A stretch of DNA of 64,000 nucleotides from Gigaspora margarita (Eukaryota > Glomeromycota > Glomeromycetes > Diversisporales > Gigasporaceae): assembly GCA_009809945.1 (NCBI GenBank), contig WTPW01001012.1, positions 5,203 to 69,202 on the forward strand, read 5' to 3'. This document shows, one piece after another, positions 1 to 11,952 of the stretch. Under the pieces are notes generated by a model. The model had not been told where the DNA came from. It saw only the letters and a program-made list of their open reading frames with translations, and searched no databases. Within the stretch, counting starts at the first letter, position 1; every line of letters starts with the position of its first letter. Both the position numbers and the translations under genes were made by a program.

Positions 1-300
1 CTCTACAAAAAAAAAAACAAAAAATAGAACCAATACTCTCTAAAAAAAAAACAAAAAAACACGGACCCAACACTCTCTAAAAAAAAAACAAAAAACCCCC
101 AATCTGATGCTCACTATTTTCATTACTACTTTTCAAATATAACATTTAAAAAACTTAACCTGTTAGTATTCTTTCAAATATACTCATTTTGCCTATTATC
201 TGTTTTCAAATATAACCTTTTTACCCAATACCTACTTTTCAAATATAACCTTTTTAAAAAAACGGCCCTCCATTAGCAATTTTTCAAATATGATATTACA
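1..300. repeat. AT-rich degenerate tandem repeats
   Basis: Bases 1-100 hold about three copies of a unit made of ACTCTCTA, a run of A and ACAAAAAA. Bases 125-290 hold about four spaced copies of TTTTCAAATATAACCTTTTT. No coding signal was seen. These look like simple repeat expansion. Confidence 0.6.
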
Positions 301-302
301 TA

Positions 303-489
303 CAGTCGATTCTTTCTATACTGAACCCTTGGGTCTGGCAAAAAAAAAAAGTTCACTATAAAAAATTACTATGTTTTTTTAAGAACCTATTGCACTTTTT
401 ATACTGAACTATTATAAAAATTTTAAATTTTTGAGTTCATTATATCCAGAGTTCGTTATATAGAGGTTCGTTATATCCAGAGTCGACTG
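303..489. mobile_element. TA-flanked MITE with CAGTCGA termini
   Basis: The left end CAGTCGATTCTTTCTATA and the reverse complement of the right end (CAGTCGACTCTGGATATA) are imperfect terminal inverted repeats of about 25 bp. TA dinucleotides flank both ends (301-302 and 490-491), as expected for a TA target duplication. It has no coding capacity. Part of a broad set of TA-flanked short elements in this window. Confidence 0.6.
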
Positions 490-756
490 TAGATTATTCA
501 GGGTCCTAGGTAGCTGAGACCTGAAGTCGTTTTCTAAGAAATATTCAGTTGAGTCAGTATGGCTTAGGGACTAACAAACATTAGTACAACAACCATATCT
601 AGATACTAGTAGAGTTATCGAGTATTAGTCTATATTAATATTAGAATATAAATTTGTATGTACTCTGTATAAAATTATCTAATAAAGTAGTACAAGGTTG
701 TAAGTGAAAAAAAAAAAATAGGATCAATTCCCTTAATACTGTATATTATATTTATA

Positions 757-1219
757 CAGTACGGGACAGCAAGAAACATTCAATTTTTTTGCAGTTGTTT
801 AAAGTTTTATAACTTTATAATAAATAATTATTTAAAAATCCCTCTTACAAATTTATTATTTATAATCTAAACTACAAATCTGTAAGACAGATTTTTAATA
901 TCTTGTTTTTTAAAGAGTTATAAGAGATCAAAGTTGGGTAATTTTTATAGTAAAACAGAAATTTGGTGCAAAGAAATTACCCAAATCATATTAAAGCTAG
1001 TCACGTGCAAGTGATTTTATTGGTTAATACTCATTATTAAAATTTGAGTAATTCATATTGCATAACTATTTTGGCCCTTAATAAAAATTAGCCAATCAGA
1101 AGTTGTGTTACTTAACACAAATTTGGCGCCTTAATAAAATTAGCCAATCAGAAGTTGTGTTACATAACCCAAATTTGGCGCCCCCAAAAAAATTGGATGC
1201 TTTTTGCTGTTCCGTACTG
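757..1219. mobile_element. TA-flanked TIR element with internal 53-bp tandem duplication
   Basis: The ends CAGTACGGGACAGCAAGAAA and, inverted, CAGTACGGAACAGCAAAAAG match over about 33 bp with few differences and are flanked by TA. Inside, bases 1078-1183 carry two adjacent copies of a unit of about 53 bp containing TTAGCCAATCAGAAGTTGTG and AAATTTGGCGCC. No ORF. The TA flank suggests a Tc1/mariner-type target, but the superfamily is inferred. Confidence 0.7.
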
Positions 1220-1416
1220 TATAATCTATAACTTTACAATTTTAGCTAAAAATTTTTTTTTATGAGTTTTTTACTTTTTATATATAAGTTGATAGAATTA
1301 GAACAAAAACTTTTCTATTTAGTATTATATAATTTTATGGGTTCCGGGCTCTTACTATTAACCAAAACAAATAATAAGATGTAGATTCACCAAACTTGGG
1401 AGTAGCTATATGTATA

Positions 1417-1555
1417 CATTATTGGGCAAAAATTTTTGAATAACGGTAAATTTGTTCAACCGGGCAAATGATCACGTGCCGCAAAGCGGCACGTGTCAGC
1501 CAATCATTTGCCCGGTTGAGCCAATTTACTGTTATCAAAAATTTGCCCAATAATG
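1417..1555. repeat. Near-perfect hairpin
   Basis: Two arms of about 65 bp are nearly perfect inverted copies around a centre reading GTGCCGCAAAGCGGCAC. The outer ends read CATTATTGGGCAAAAATTT and, inverted, CCATTATTGGGCAAATTT. It abuts the next MITE directly. Probably a palindromic MITE. Confidence 0.7.
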
Positions 1556-1556
1556 G

Positions 1557-1696
1557 TGTTATCCGACAATTTATGATCATTGATTGGTAGGGAGTTGCCC
1601 GCTGAGTTTTAAATTTGAATAAACATGATTATGAATAACACATAAAAAAATAACAGTAAGAAATTTTTTCATGATCATACGAGTTTGTCGGATAAA
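1557..1696. mobile_element. MITE, family with second copy at 36471-36608
   Basis: The termini TTATCCGACAATTTATGATC and, inverted, TTATCCGACAAACTCGTATG frame about 140 bp. The same terminal words, the internal GGGAGTTG and AATAAACATG, and the same flanking GGTG occur at 36471-36608, so this is a repeated family and not a chance palindrome. Confidence 0.65.
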
Positions 1697-1699
1697 TAA

Positions 1700-2810
1700 A
1701 ATTATAAGGTCCTCAAATTTGTAGAAGTACGTACCAAATTTGGAAGTTTGTAGTTAGTATGAGATGCAGAAAAGATTAGCTAGATAATCCAAAAATAATA
1801 TATAAATCCAGGTAAGACATGAGAATGGAACATGAACTGCTCTGGTAGGTTTAGGTCATAGACGGCATGTCTATGCATATGATAAAGTATGAGGCAAGAC
1901 CTCACCTTAAATATAAAAAAAAAAAATTTACAATGGGTAACTGATATATGTTTTTTTTACAAAGTTTTATATCTAAAAATTGTAATACTACGTAAAAAAA
2001 AAATAAATAAATAAAATAACAGATAAAGAATCGCACATAATAGCCAATCAAAATCGCACTTTTTTTTTTCTCTGAAGCCACTGTAAATTTACAATATTTA
2101 ATTAAAACAGATTAACTGTATTAGTGTCGTATAAAATATCTTGTACTTTTAAAAATGTACAAAATTTATTCATTTCATTTAGAGGTTATCTTGAAATGCG
2201 GACAGTAAAATTTATACGTATAGTTTTATTGATATATAAAAATAACGGAACGTTAACTAATTATATTAATATGCCATAAGCGAATTCATTTTTCTCAATT
2301 TAAGCATATTTAATCAATCTTTTCTTGAGGAATAACGGGAAAACTCAACAAATTTTAGTTTATGAAATGTTTAGTCTACCGACTTCCTTTTGCCCAAGTT
2401 TATTATACCCTCGTGAAAATCCTTCCGCATCGTTATTTAATGCATGTATCATATGAAAGCTACAATAATAGGGTAGGTTGCAGAACTTGTTGAGAAAAGG
2501 TCACTAAAATTTACATGTTGACGCATTACAGCGCATTTTAAGTTACTTCAATTGGTCAAAATTATAGGAAATTTATCCATTTCGATTTGCTTGCTTTACG
2601 ATGAACATCTCGTGAAACGGAAATTTCTTGCCTTTTAAACTTTAGCATAATACTCTACGGAAAAGCTTTTTAAGACACTATCCGAGTTAATGTCAACGTT
2701 AGTCACGTGAAACAGAACGTTTGAAGAATCCAACGATAATTTAATAAAATGATATATTAATAAGATATAAATAGAATACAATGTATATATATATTTAGAA
2801 GATAAAATTA
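1700..2810. other. AT-rich stretch without recognised gene
   Basis: This is intergenic DNA downstream of the minus-strand BTB-TLDc gene. I see homopolymer A/T runs but no convincing ORF, RNA gene or inverted repeat. Confidence 0.5.
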
Positions 2811-2812
2811 TA

Positions 2813-4386
2813 TCATTTTTTTACAACTGAGAATATTTCGCAATCCGTCCATCGAAACCTGCCTTCGGTATCCATAATACTAGATTCATAAGTATCTTTA
2901 CGTGCCTCACCGCTTTGATCGCTGTTCATGCGGACCCACAAATCCGGACCTTTTCCAAAGCGTGGACCATGCCATGCTAAATCATCAACGTCCTTATCAA
3001 TTGCAGCTGAAGATGTCACTCGTGCTATTTTAGCGCCATCAGGTGATCTTCCGTCTCCCAGGGTGAATACGAAACTGTCACTTGTTCCTTGTCCAGAACT
3101 AAGCTTTTCCGTTTTCCAACCAATAGAGTTGTATCCTCCAATTAACTTTCCGGAATCACGAACTTTTAAAACAATTACAACAGGCCCTTTATCAGAACAT
3201 TTCTGTTTTAACGGGTTTATAGAATATCCGTCACGACTTGCTCTGAAAAGAAGCGAAAAATGATATTGTACACCTTGCTTTATAGTTGACTCATTGTCGA
3301 TCCACCGAGCAATTAAGGCGGTATGTTGGGGACCAATCATTACAGAGTCAATTTGAATAGGAGCAATTCTTGGTGGAAGTATGGTAGATGACTTTGGAGT
3401 ATCATTAGCGAGATAATAATGTAAAAGATCATCTTGTAGGTTTTTGGATAAAAGTTTCTTATAAGGTCGTACTTTATGACAATAGTCTGTAGGTGTCATC
3501 TGGAAAAGCCTTATGAGTGGGATTAATCGATTAATTGTCTTTTGTAATGCAGAAAAATCTTCTTTACGCCAACTAGAAACATCGGATGCAGTTATGTTTT
3601 TAGTGTTCGTAATACCCCATTTAATAACTTTATCCCAAATTTCAGCTTCATTTAATCCAAGATCGTCACGCTGCAATACAGAAACAAGGACATCTTCATG
3701 AATAGATGTAAAGTCTTTTGCTTCAAATAACGATCTTGCATCTTCTACGATCAACCGATTACAAAAATTATAAAGATCTTGATATGTTTTGTGTTTTAAT
3801 GATAAATGTAAAATTTTAACCAGATTTTGTCGTATCCAGTCAGATCTTTTTAAAATTAGATGGCTCTGTATATGACTTAAAACAATATGAAAGGTAAGCA
3901 AAGTGATATAAAATGTCTTTATTAATGTTTAACATTAAATAAGGATCTTATGTACCTAAGTAATTCATGAAGAGAGAATTGATCCGCTGCTGCTAAAAGT
4001 TCAAAAATGTCTGTGTCATCATCTAATAACATCGTTCCATTATACATGTACCTATTAAATATTGATTTTCGGACAAAGAATAAATAGAAAAGAAATAAAC
4101 ATATAATTGCTTTAAAAAATTCTTAAATTTACTTGATTATTGCACTGAAAATTGTTGATGATACTCCGAGTTGTTTGAAAACAATATAACCATTTTCTCT
4201 TCTTAACCAATCGCTGGATAAAGCAGTATGGAAATATGGAGAACGAGCACGAAGAACAACTGAATGCGCTTGAAATTTTTTCACATTTGGCCCATCACCT
4301 ATTTCGATTATCACGTTGTAATCATCAGCATTGTCAAGTAGACGTCCAAAGTCTTGCGAAAGGCCCGAGAAAAGTTCAGTAATCAT
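2813..4386 (-). CDS. BTB-BACK-TLDc domain protein (three exons)
   Basis: Predicted exons on the minus strand are 4386-4133, 4051-3956 and 3875-2813, with GT-AG junctions and matching phases; together they give 470 residues. Residues about 20-116 form a BTB/POZ domain (DYNVIIEIG, KKFQAHSVVLRARSPYF, YMYNGTMLL). Residues about 117-215 look like a BACK region (IRQNLVKILHLSL, DDLGLNEAEIWDKVIKWG). Residues about 293-468 form a TLDc domain (LLFRASRDGYS, IGGYNSIGW, DTEGRFRW). BTB proteins of this kind usually act as substrate adaptors for Cullin-3 ubiquitin ligases or as dimerising scaffolds; TLDc domains are linked to oxidative stress and V-ATPase. This exact architecture is greatly expanded in Glomeromycotina. 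I chose the ATG at 4386 because family members start just before SQDF; an in-frame ATG at 4434 would add 16 hydrophobic residues and is less likely. The substrate is unknown. Confidence 0.9.
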
Positions 4387-4389
4387 TGA

Positions 4390-6520
4390 AAAAAAAAAAA
4401 TGATAGAAATAAAATTCGGAGTTGAGAAATGCAAGAGCCCACTCTTACAATTTTAAAGAAGGAACAAATTTGATTTCTTGCCAGATTTGGTTCCCGTTCA
4501 TCGGTATTAGGATTTGATAATCAAATCGATATGTTGATGTATTAAGCCCAAAGTAGTTTAGATATTACAGATCACAGCATTTCTTACATTTTTTACGCGA
4601 TCTTTAGTATGGTACGCGTGATAATTGGATATATTTTATGTTGGTATACGTACGTACGTACGTGCGTACATTCCGATACAAGTAAACTATGAGGCTTTTC
4701 ATGTATCCTTTATCGGTAATGATCTTTGAAACAACTGATACTAAAACTCAAGTTACAAGGCATTTTTTTTTTTACACTGTGTGACCCAGAAAGGAACATG
4801 AATGCAAGGTGATGCAATGCGAATTGAAATTCTGCTCGTCGGCTGTAACCAAATTCGAAATGGTCTCGATAAGGCAGGTAATGAGCTACCAGTTTTTAGA
4901 TTACGGTTTAGAATAATATTTCAGTATTTTAATGGGAGTAATGCTACATAGTTGATACCTGACTCTGAATCTAATTATTTATATTCGGATTTAATTATTA
5001 ATCATATTTTATACAAGAAATTATTTAAATTTAACTCAAAACACATAACTCTCGTTTAATTATCCTGAGTCAATAGCGTTGTGATTAAGCTTTCAGGTCC
5101 CCAGACTAATGTTCCATATTAAAATATATTACTGCGGTTTGTGAAATTTGTAGATCAAAAAAAAAACCCCTCACTTGAAATTTCATTAACTGCTAATTGA
5201 CTAATCGATTATGGCATCCTTTCGATCATATTTTTCAACCAATAACGTCTATATTTATTTGAAATCTTAATAAAAAAAAATCTGATTTCTTGTGATTTTC
5301 ACATTTGCAGAGCTCACAGTAATTAATTTATTTTTTTCAAAGTTTCACTAATTAAATATTTTTTTCGCTTTTTTATTTTATTTAATTAATTTATAATCAG
5401 GTGCGCTGTAACGCACCTCAATATGATTTTAACGCAAATCATAGTGCATGGGAGAAGAGGGATTTTATAGTAAAATTTTACAATAATTTTTTTTTTTTTT
5501 TTTTGTTAGAGCATGGAGAGTGGTTTCATAAACAAAATTATAAGTTACAAGCGATTTTTAAAACCGCCTAAAAAAATGGGTTAACAACTGATAATTGTTT
5601 AATCGTGTTTAGCTATTTAACCCAACTAGCTTTAATTTTTGATCATTCAGCCTAAATTACGAGGCAAATTTTGTGCGGTTAAATGATTTCAACTCTTAAT
5701 TACAATCTGCTTACCTATGATATTTCTTAAATTTTTTAGTATATCCATTTTTCGATTGTTGGAATTGAGATAATTCGATACACCGTTACACTTTAAATTT
5801 TTCTTTTCACGATATAACACTAGACCCGGGGCCTACTATATGGTTTAGAATGTAACAGACCCGGGTCTTGTATACGGCAATTTACGGTAATGGATAGATA
5901 AAATGATATATGAACGAATAATATGTAATGTGGGTAATATAGTAATATAGAATAATCAATTAGAAATAAAAATAAAATTAACAAAAGAAATAAAAAGTTA
6001 AATTTGAACCCGAAATGTATAGAAATCATAGAGAGAAAATAAGATATCAGCCTTCAAGTTATCTTGCAGGTTGATCTACGTACCTGCTTCCACCCGGTTT
6101 GACAATTTATATGGGGTGCGTGTTATTTTTTTTTTGAAGCCATTTATGCTATTTTAAGAAGGTACGATTTTCTAAATAACAGTAACGCCCATTGCGACAA
6201 TACGGTAAATTAAATTGATAAATAAATAAAATTTCAAATATCGATATATACTAGTTTTTTTTATATTACATATTTATTATAACTATATAATATATATATA
6301 TATTTATATATAAGAAAATTGGGTGCCGTACAAACGCGAAATAACGCACACTGCGCGTTGTTTAATTGACCTTCGCGTAATTTCGAGCGCGCCCATGTGC
6401 GTTATTTAAAATGGTTGTCGCTCAATTCACCAAAAGTTATTCCCCGACTCGACATCACATAGGTTAGGGTTAGCATTTGATTAGTTGCGGCTATACATTT
6501 TTTGCAGATTGTCGGGAAAT
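4390..6520. other. Intergenic, upstream of the BTB-TLDc gene
   Basis: No supported gene. It contains a short alternating TACG run near 4648-4665, a GACCCGGGTC-type inverted pair at 5823-5872, a palindromic AGGTGCG...CGCACCT near 5400, and a small TIR pair at about 6431-6530 (AAAAGTTATTCCCCGAC). The promoter of the minus-strand gene should lie just above 4390; no clear core motif can be named. Confidence 0.4.
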
Positions 6521-6526
6521 AACTTT

Positions 6527-6686
6527 CGGGGATCGTACCGTAACCCAAAAAGAGGCAGTGGGCTAAATTTTTTTTTTTTTAAAACGCAATTTCTCGAAGA
6601 ATTATAATAAGTTTATAATTTTATAAAATTATGGAATCATATTTTTTTGTCCACTGCCTCTTTTTGCCGTGGGGATCCCCATATAT
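6527..6686. mobile_element. MITE, GGCAGTGG family, copy 1
   Basis: The inverted arms contain AAAAAGAGGCAGTGG (6547-6561) and CCACTGCCTCTTTTT (6651-6665). The right end continues GCCGTGGGGATCCCCATATA. The left end is diverged. A cleaner relative lies at 57040-57197 with the same order of motifs (GGGGACC, CCACAGC, GGGGGCAGTGGG). Confidence 0.65.
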
Positions 6687-6788
6687 AGTTATATTTAATA
6701 TTTTAGTGATTATTCTTTTTTTAAGAAATTATTACAACAAATATAAATAAAATAAAAAAAATTGCTAATATTATTATAAAACTATCTA

Positions 6789-6960
6789 CAGTCAGACCTC
6801 CCTAAATGCAACCCCCCTAAATGATACACCTCTCTAAATGCAACCTTAAATTCTGGCCCAAATATATTTCTAACCTCTATAAATGCAATTTTTCTTACGG
6901 TTCTCTAAATGCAAGCCGTCAAAAGTTTGGCCCAACGACTTGCATTTAGGGGTCTGACTG
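6789..6960. mobile_element. TA-flanked MITE with CAGTCAGACC termini
   Basis: The ends CAGTCAGACCTCCCTAAATG and, inverted, CAGTCAGACCCCTAAATG are flanked by TA (6787-6788, 6961-6962). The word CTAAATGCAA recurs inside at least four times. A half-copy with the same words lies in intron 1 of the carboxypeptidase gene near 14733-14766. Confidence 0.75.
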
Positions 6961-7577
6961 TATATTAAACTTTAAATATTTATAATTTTAAAATTGATTT
7001 TGTACTAATAAGTTTGCTAATATATATTTTATTAATATCAACAATAGTTTAATAACTTTATTTGGTTTACACATCATAAATTACACTTGGATGAGAGTAC
7101 AACTAACCATATATATATGCTTTGGTATCTAATTTTGGTGGTCTGCCCTAAGGTTCCATACTAGTTGCTATACCTGCAACCTAACTATGGGAATTGTTTA
7201 ACTAAACCCTCTGATCTTTTGCTTCTTAACTGATCTCAATTATTTTAAAATATAGTTTAAAAATAATATATATAAATATAATAGTTATAATAAGCATATA
7301 AAAAATTTTAGCTAGGGCATAGTGATTTAGTAAAGTTGTCATTTTTTCTTGAATCCTACTAGTAATAGAATTTTGAATTATAGTAAACTAGATTACTTCT
7401 ACCTATTAATTAGATTGTTGGATCTGTAATCTGGGTTATACCAACATGCAGTGATATATGTCTTGGCTATCTAAAGCCTTCTTTGGTCTTGTCTATATTC
7501 AAAATCCAAAATATTCAAGATTTTTCAAAGCTTGTCCAAGCTTTAAATTTATTTAAAAAAGAATGTTGATAAATCAT

Positions 7578-7880
7578 ACTACTAGTGTTCAATACTACAT
7601 ATGTTTTGGCCAATCAAAATTATAAAATTAGTGTAATGTGAAAATCAAATGTAATCCAAATTTTTGAAAAAATAATGTTTTTTTTTCAAAAATCTATTGA
7701 AAAATTCTGTTTACCAATCTTTATATTTTAATCAAAAAAATTTCTTGCTAAATTTTGGTATATATTAATATTTTATTTAAATTTAACATAAATTCTAACT
7801 CTAATTCTAACTCTAACTCTAATGCCAAAAAATTTTTTGTATATTAAAATTTGTATTTACTAAAATTAAACACCATGGTG
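7578..7880. mobile_element. MITE-like element, GGTGTT termini (family with 52700 and 62777)
   Basis: The left end CTAGTGTTCAATACTACATA and the inverted right end CACCATGGTGTTTAATTTTA match weakly. Related ends (ACTATTGGTGTTCAACACT, CACCTATGGTGTTTTAC) occur at 52700-52994 and 62777-63114. Boundaries are approximate. Confidence 0.45.
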
Positions 7881-7943
7881 TAATATGTAAAGTGGATATT
7901 GGTATTATAGTGCAGTTAAGTATTTTGGCTAATAATACATGAT

Positions 7944-8018
7944 GTATCAATCAGAATTGAATAATTTTGGTACCATTGGATTCGACACTACCAAAATCAT
8001 TCAATTCTAATCACTAGA
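7944..8018. repeat. Short palindrome, GGTACCATTCGATTC family
   Basis: TCAATCAGAATTGAATAATT and its inverted counterpart AATCATTCAATTCTAATCAC flank GGTACCATTGGATTCGA. Three relatives follow at 8121-8206, 8659-8745 and 8836-8940. Confidence 0.6.
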
Positions 8019-8120
8019 TTATAAGATATCGTTAATTAAAAAATACAATGTAAAATAATAAATTATAATGCAGGTACCAATTATGGCGCACATACTATTT
8101 TTTATAATCTATTGAGATCT

Positions 8121-8745
8121 ATTGATCAAAATTGAATGATTTTGATACTATTCGATTCGTCTCATTGAGGCAAATCAAAAGGTACCACAATCATATTATT
8201 CTGACTGATATTTTTTAATATATTATAATTTAACAAAATAAGCTGCGCAAAGCAAAATTTAAAATTAGTATAAAATAATGAATAACTCTTGGTAGAACAG
8301 TCCATTTTCGATAATTTTACCACCAAAATGTCTGCCTTGAAGAGGCAATTCCAACAAGCCCAAAATCGCTAAATCCAATCACAGGATCATGGGATCGCTA
8401 AGGTTTTTGTATTGTTTTTGATGAAAATTTGATTAGTTAAACTTATCTATTTTCATCAAAACAATAATAAAACTTTAACGATCCCGTGATCCTGCAATTG
8501 GATTTTATTGAGCTTGGGCTTGCCTCTTCAATGCAGACATTTTGGTAGTAAAATTATCAAAAAGTGACTGCTCTACCAAGAGTTATTCATTATTTTACAT
8601 TAATTTTAAAATTTGCTTAGCGCAGCTTATTTTGGTTAAATTATGATGTTTTGAGAAGTATCAATCAGAATCACATAATTTTGGTACCATTCGATTCATC
8701 TCAATGAGACAAGTCGAATGGTGCCAAAATTACATGATTCTGATC
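8121..8745. repeat. Large nested palindrome
   Basis: Arms of about 200 bp are inverted copies: left 8220-8395 (AAGCTGCGCAAAGC, GAATAACTCTTGG, ACCAAAATGTCTGCC, TCACAGGATCATGGGATCG) and right 8465-8640 in reverse order. Its outer flanks (8121-8206 and 8659-8745) are themselves short palindromes of the GGTACCATTCGATTC family. The inner arm is related to the repeat that builds 27998-28625 and to 23940-24050. Confidence 0.7.
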
Positions 8746-8835
8746 GATGGTTCACAAGATATTGCTATACACTGCAATACTTCTATCACCAAAATATCTA
8801 TATCTACTTTAAATATTACTTTAATGGTAATATCT

Positions 8836-8940
8836 CGTGATCCATTGGTCAGAATTCTACGATTTTGGTACCAATCGATTCATCTTAGTAAGACGAATCG
8901 ATTGGCACCAAAATCATAGAATTCTGATCAGTAGATCATT
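8836..8940. repeat. Short palindrome, GGTACCAATCGATTC family
   Basis: GGTCAGAATTCTACGATTTT is followed by GGTACCAATCGATTCATC and then the inverted copy (GACGAATCGATTGG, AATCATAGAATTCTGATC). Nearly perfect arms of about 48 bp. Confidence 0.7.
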
Positions 8941-8965
8941 AGATATTGGTAGTATACCATAATTG

Positions 8966-9111
8966 GGGGTCGGCTAAAGCAGAGTTAATTCAATATATGA
9001 TCTACACACTGCATAAATTACATTATTGATATCTATATAATCTTCTAACAATAAATACTTCAAAAGGTAACCCTAACCCTAACCAAATTTCACTCCGCTT
9101 TAGCCGACCCC
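8966..9111. mobile_element. TIR element with 8-bp target duplication CATAATTG
   Basis: The ends GGGGTCGGCTAAAGCAGAGT and, inverted, GGGGTCGGCTAAAGCGGAGT are near-perfect TIRs. CATAATTG flanks both sides exactly (8958-8965 and 9112-9119). The 146-bp body contains AACCCTAACCCTAACC at 9069-9084. Non-autonomous; an 8-bp duplication fits hAT or related superfamilies. Confidence 0.85.
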
Positions 9112-9289
9112 CATAATTGGTAGTGCATCATAATACCCATATCCACCTTACTATTTTTTAAAAAATATATATTTATATATTTTTTTAGATACTAAATCTA
9201 TTCTAGTTAAAATTAAAATAGATTATTTTAATAAATTTTAAGTAATTTTTACTTTATTTAATTGTTTAAAATTGGTTAAAATTAATCAA

Positions 9290-11130
9290 CTCTTTTTGAT
9301 AATTCTTTGTACCAAATTTTTTACAAATACTAACTTATAAAAACTTTGTAGTCAATATACTTATACTTTATCTAAAAGTACTTGAACACAGGATTTTAAA
9401 ATATATATTAAGAAAAACTAAAATAGGAGCTCTTCTTATAGATTTGACTTTTTGAGTAGAAGACTTTGTTACTATAAAAGATGTAGTAGAATTACAATCC
9501 TAAAGTTTTTTGTTAGAAAATATAAAAGCTCATACAGATGCATATTTCTGATTAAATATACTATTCTACAAACTTATAGCTCTTTATAAATTTGATATCT
9601 TGTTACTTCTTCTTTTGAACTTTTGAAATTTCACTAAAAAGTAAAAATTTAGCTTATTTTTTTTCAAAAGATCAGTAGTATTTACTCTTTTTTATTTGGG
9701 TATTGTGCCTACTAAAATAGAACCAGTAAGGTGATATGTTTGAATTTGCAATAAAAGACTAGAAATTTCTAAACAGATGCATCTTATATTAGGTATAGGT
9801 TAAATTTTTTTATATGTTTTTTTATATTACTTATGTTAGCTCTCATCTTTAGCACAGAATTTGTTTTTCATCTTGTTATTTGTTTTATTTTAGTTTGTTT
9901 TTATTTGGTTTTTATCTAGATTTTGTAGTTATTCACCTTTATTACTTTCCTTTTAGATTTTTTTTTTACTTTACTTTTTTCACATATGACTACATTTTGA
10001 ATATTAATATTCCTACTATAGTTGCTAGATTAAGAGATTTAAAGGAAAATCTTTAATTTGCTTTTGATAAAGCTAACAAATTTATCTTTTTTACTTGTAA
10101 AGTTGTATGACAGGTTGCATCTAGGGCTCTTAAAGTAAAGGCTGTGTTATTAATCACCTTATTATTTTTTATCAGAGACCTACCTTCTCTCCTCTTTCTT
10201 AATATATAAATAGTCAAGTTTCTTATATATAATTTCAATTTTTTTTATCTCTCTCTAAAAAATTACCTGATTTTTGGCACTCCTCTAACCAGATAATATC
10301 AGATTTTGCATTTAAGAGGGTTTTTAATTATTGTGTATAATTTTATATTCTTTTTTTAATAAATACTGACAAGACTATCAAAGAGTAACAAAAAAAAAAT
10401 TTGTTAAAATTATTCAAAATTACTGTTTACAATTGTCTATATGTACAAATATTTGGAATTCTTCTGAGACATTTTTACAATGTAAATATTATAAAGAAAT
10501 GCAAACTAGTATTGAACAGTACAAATTTATAATAAGTTCAACAAAGTACAATATAAAAATTCTAAAGACTAGTAAAGAATAAATCCTATTTGGCAAGTTT
10601 TGAACAGAAAATAATATATCAGGGCTTGGGTAAATTTTACAAGAAAGTAGCAATAATATATATAGACAGTAATTTTGAACAATTTTAAACTAAAATATGT
10701 TTAACATTTAAAAAAAAATATAATTATATATTTTTTTGATAAATTTATTAATTATTAAAGCTTGAACAAACTTTGGACAATCTTATATATTTGGTATTTT
10801 GGATATAAATAAGAACAAAAAAGGCTTTAGACCTAAATATAAATTACTAATAATAGCAGTTTAATAATACACCTAACTGCAAGTAATAGTTAATACTATA
10901 GCACAAATTACTAAAGTCTAAATGATACCTATATAGACAGGAACTACTCTAACAAATCTCTTGTTAAGGATGCAGTTGTACTAAATAAACAGCTCTAAGA
11001 ATATAGATAAGAATCTAAAATATTATTCTAGTAATACAAATTAAAATTAGCAAGAGAAACAGAAGATTAGAGTGTTTAAATAGATAATTCTCATAGTTAA
11101 GTTGCAGGTATAATAGCTAGTGTAAACCTA
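9290..11130. repeat. Degenerate AT-rich repeat, shared with 18905-19330
   Basis: Bases 9290-9530 (GATAATTCTTTGTACCAAAT, ATAAAAACTTTGTAGTCAAT, GAGTAGAAGACTTTG) match 18905-19120 in the same orientation with many changes. The minus strand at 10053-10238 reads through 61 codons including RALDATCHTTLQ, possibly an old transposon-coding relic; I cannot assign it. No intact gene. Confidence 0.4.
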
Positions 11131-11159
11131 TTTAATAAGCTTGTTACCAATATTTGAAA

Positions 11160-11440
11160 CTCAGAAATGGTGAAAAGATCCGAAAGAAAGACCAAGTCAA
11201 GAACTGCTTGACCTGGCCAGTACCTGGTCCACTGTCGACTTCGAAAATTTCTTATGAATATTTTGATCGGGATATTATCTAGTGCAGTGAGAAATACACT
11301 TCCAAAACGTGTGGAAACTGTAGTTGGGTAGACAGGAATTTGGTGAAAAGAAGAAATCCAGACGTGTTTTGTGTAGAGCTAACATGTACAGGGACTTCAA
11401 CGGGACTAGAAATATCCTGTTGAAGTACTTATCCAAGTCA
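11160..11440 (+). pseudogene. Fanzor/TnpB-type nuclease, decayed C-terminal end
   Basis: The plus strand encodes SEKYTSKTCGNCSWVDRN (from 11286), the signature start of the zinc-ribbon/RuvC-III end of TnpB (IS200/IS605) and eukaryotic Fanzor RNA-guided nucleases. After a frameshift near 11348 the next frame reads RDFNGTRNILLKYLSKS, matching the family's D-x-N-G-x-R-N block with its catalytic Asp. Upstream, another frame gives HCRLRKFLMN, like the HYRFRKFL helix of the family. The second half of the zinc ribbon is degraded (only one Cys, in LCRANM). There are at least two frameshifts, and no upstream RuvC-I/II could be found, so it is a relic. Confidence 0.75.
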
Positions 11441-11800
11441 TATCTTTTTATCTGACGTGGGGATTTGAACCCATATAGAACCCATGATCGTTTGCATATT
11501 ATTAATGTTTATCATTGTATAGTAACGATGGGTTTAATTTCAAGGGTTAGGGCAAGAGTTCATGGTCTATACTCAATTTAAGATGCAATTTACTTTTAAT
11601 GGTTTTATGACGTAACATACGTATTATGTACAATAAAAAATTAAGTGAGCATTTAAGCTTTGTAATGTGGCGATGCGACCTATTATGATATCACATTTGT
11701 GTCATATAGGTCAATAACGATATTTTTTAAGGCCGGCCAATAACGAGGAATTATCCTGATCAATAATAGTATTTTTGCCACAGAATAAAGGTATTTCACA

Positions 11801-11927
11801 GATCAGTATAGTATAGGCCGAATTTTTAAATCTATACTATACTGATCCAATATTAGCGTTAGGGTTAGCTGATCGGTATAGTATAGAATTTAAATTCGGT
11901 CTATACTATACGGAACTGCTCACCTAT
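11801..11927. repeat. Double palindrome of AGTATAGTATAG words
   Basis: GATCAGTATAGTATAG...CTATACTATACTGATC is one palindrome (11801-11847), and GATCGGTATAGTATAG...CTATACTATACGG another. The outer halves (GTATAGTATAGGCCGAATTT and its inverse) also pair, so the unit folds in two ways. The spacer holds GCGTTAGGGTTAGC. Confidence 0.65.
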
Positions 11928-11952
11928 ACCATACAAATCTGCTATAATTTCC

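Noticed and set aside
2928-3263. A 111-codon frame on the plus strand
   Set aside because: It is antisense to the TLDc exon and has no recognisable features.
11455-11510. GGGGATTTGAACCC, like the T arm of a tRNA on the minus strand
   Set aside because: No A box, anticodon arm or acceptor stem could be built around it.
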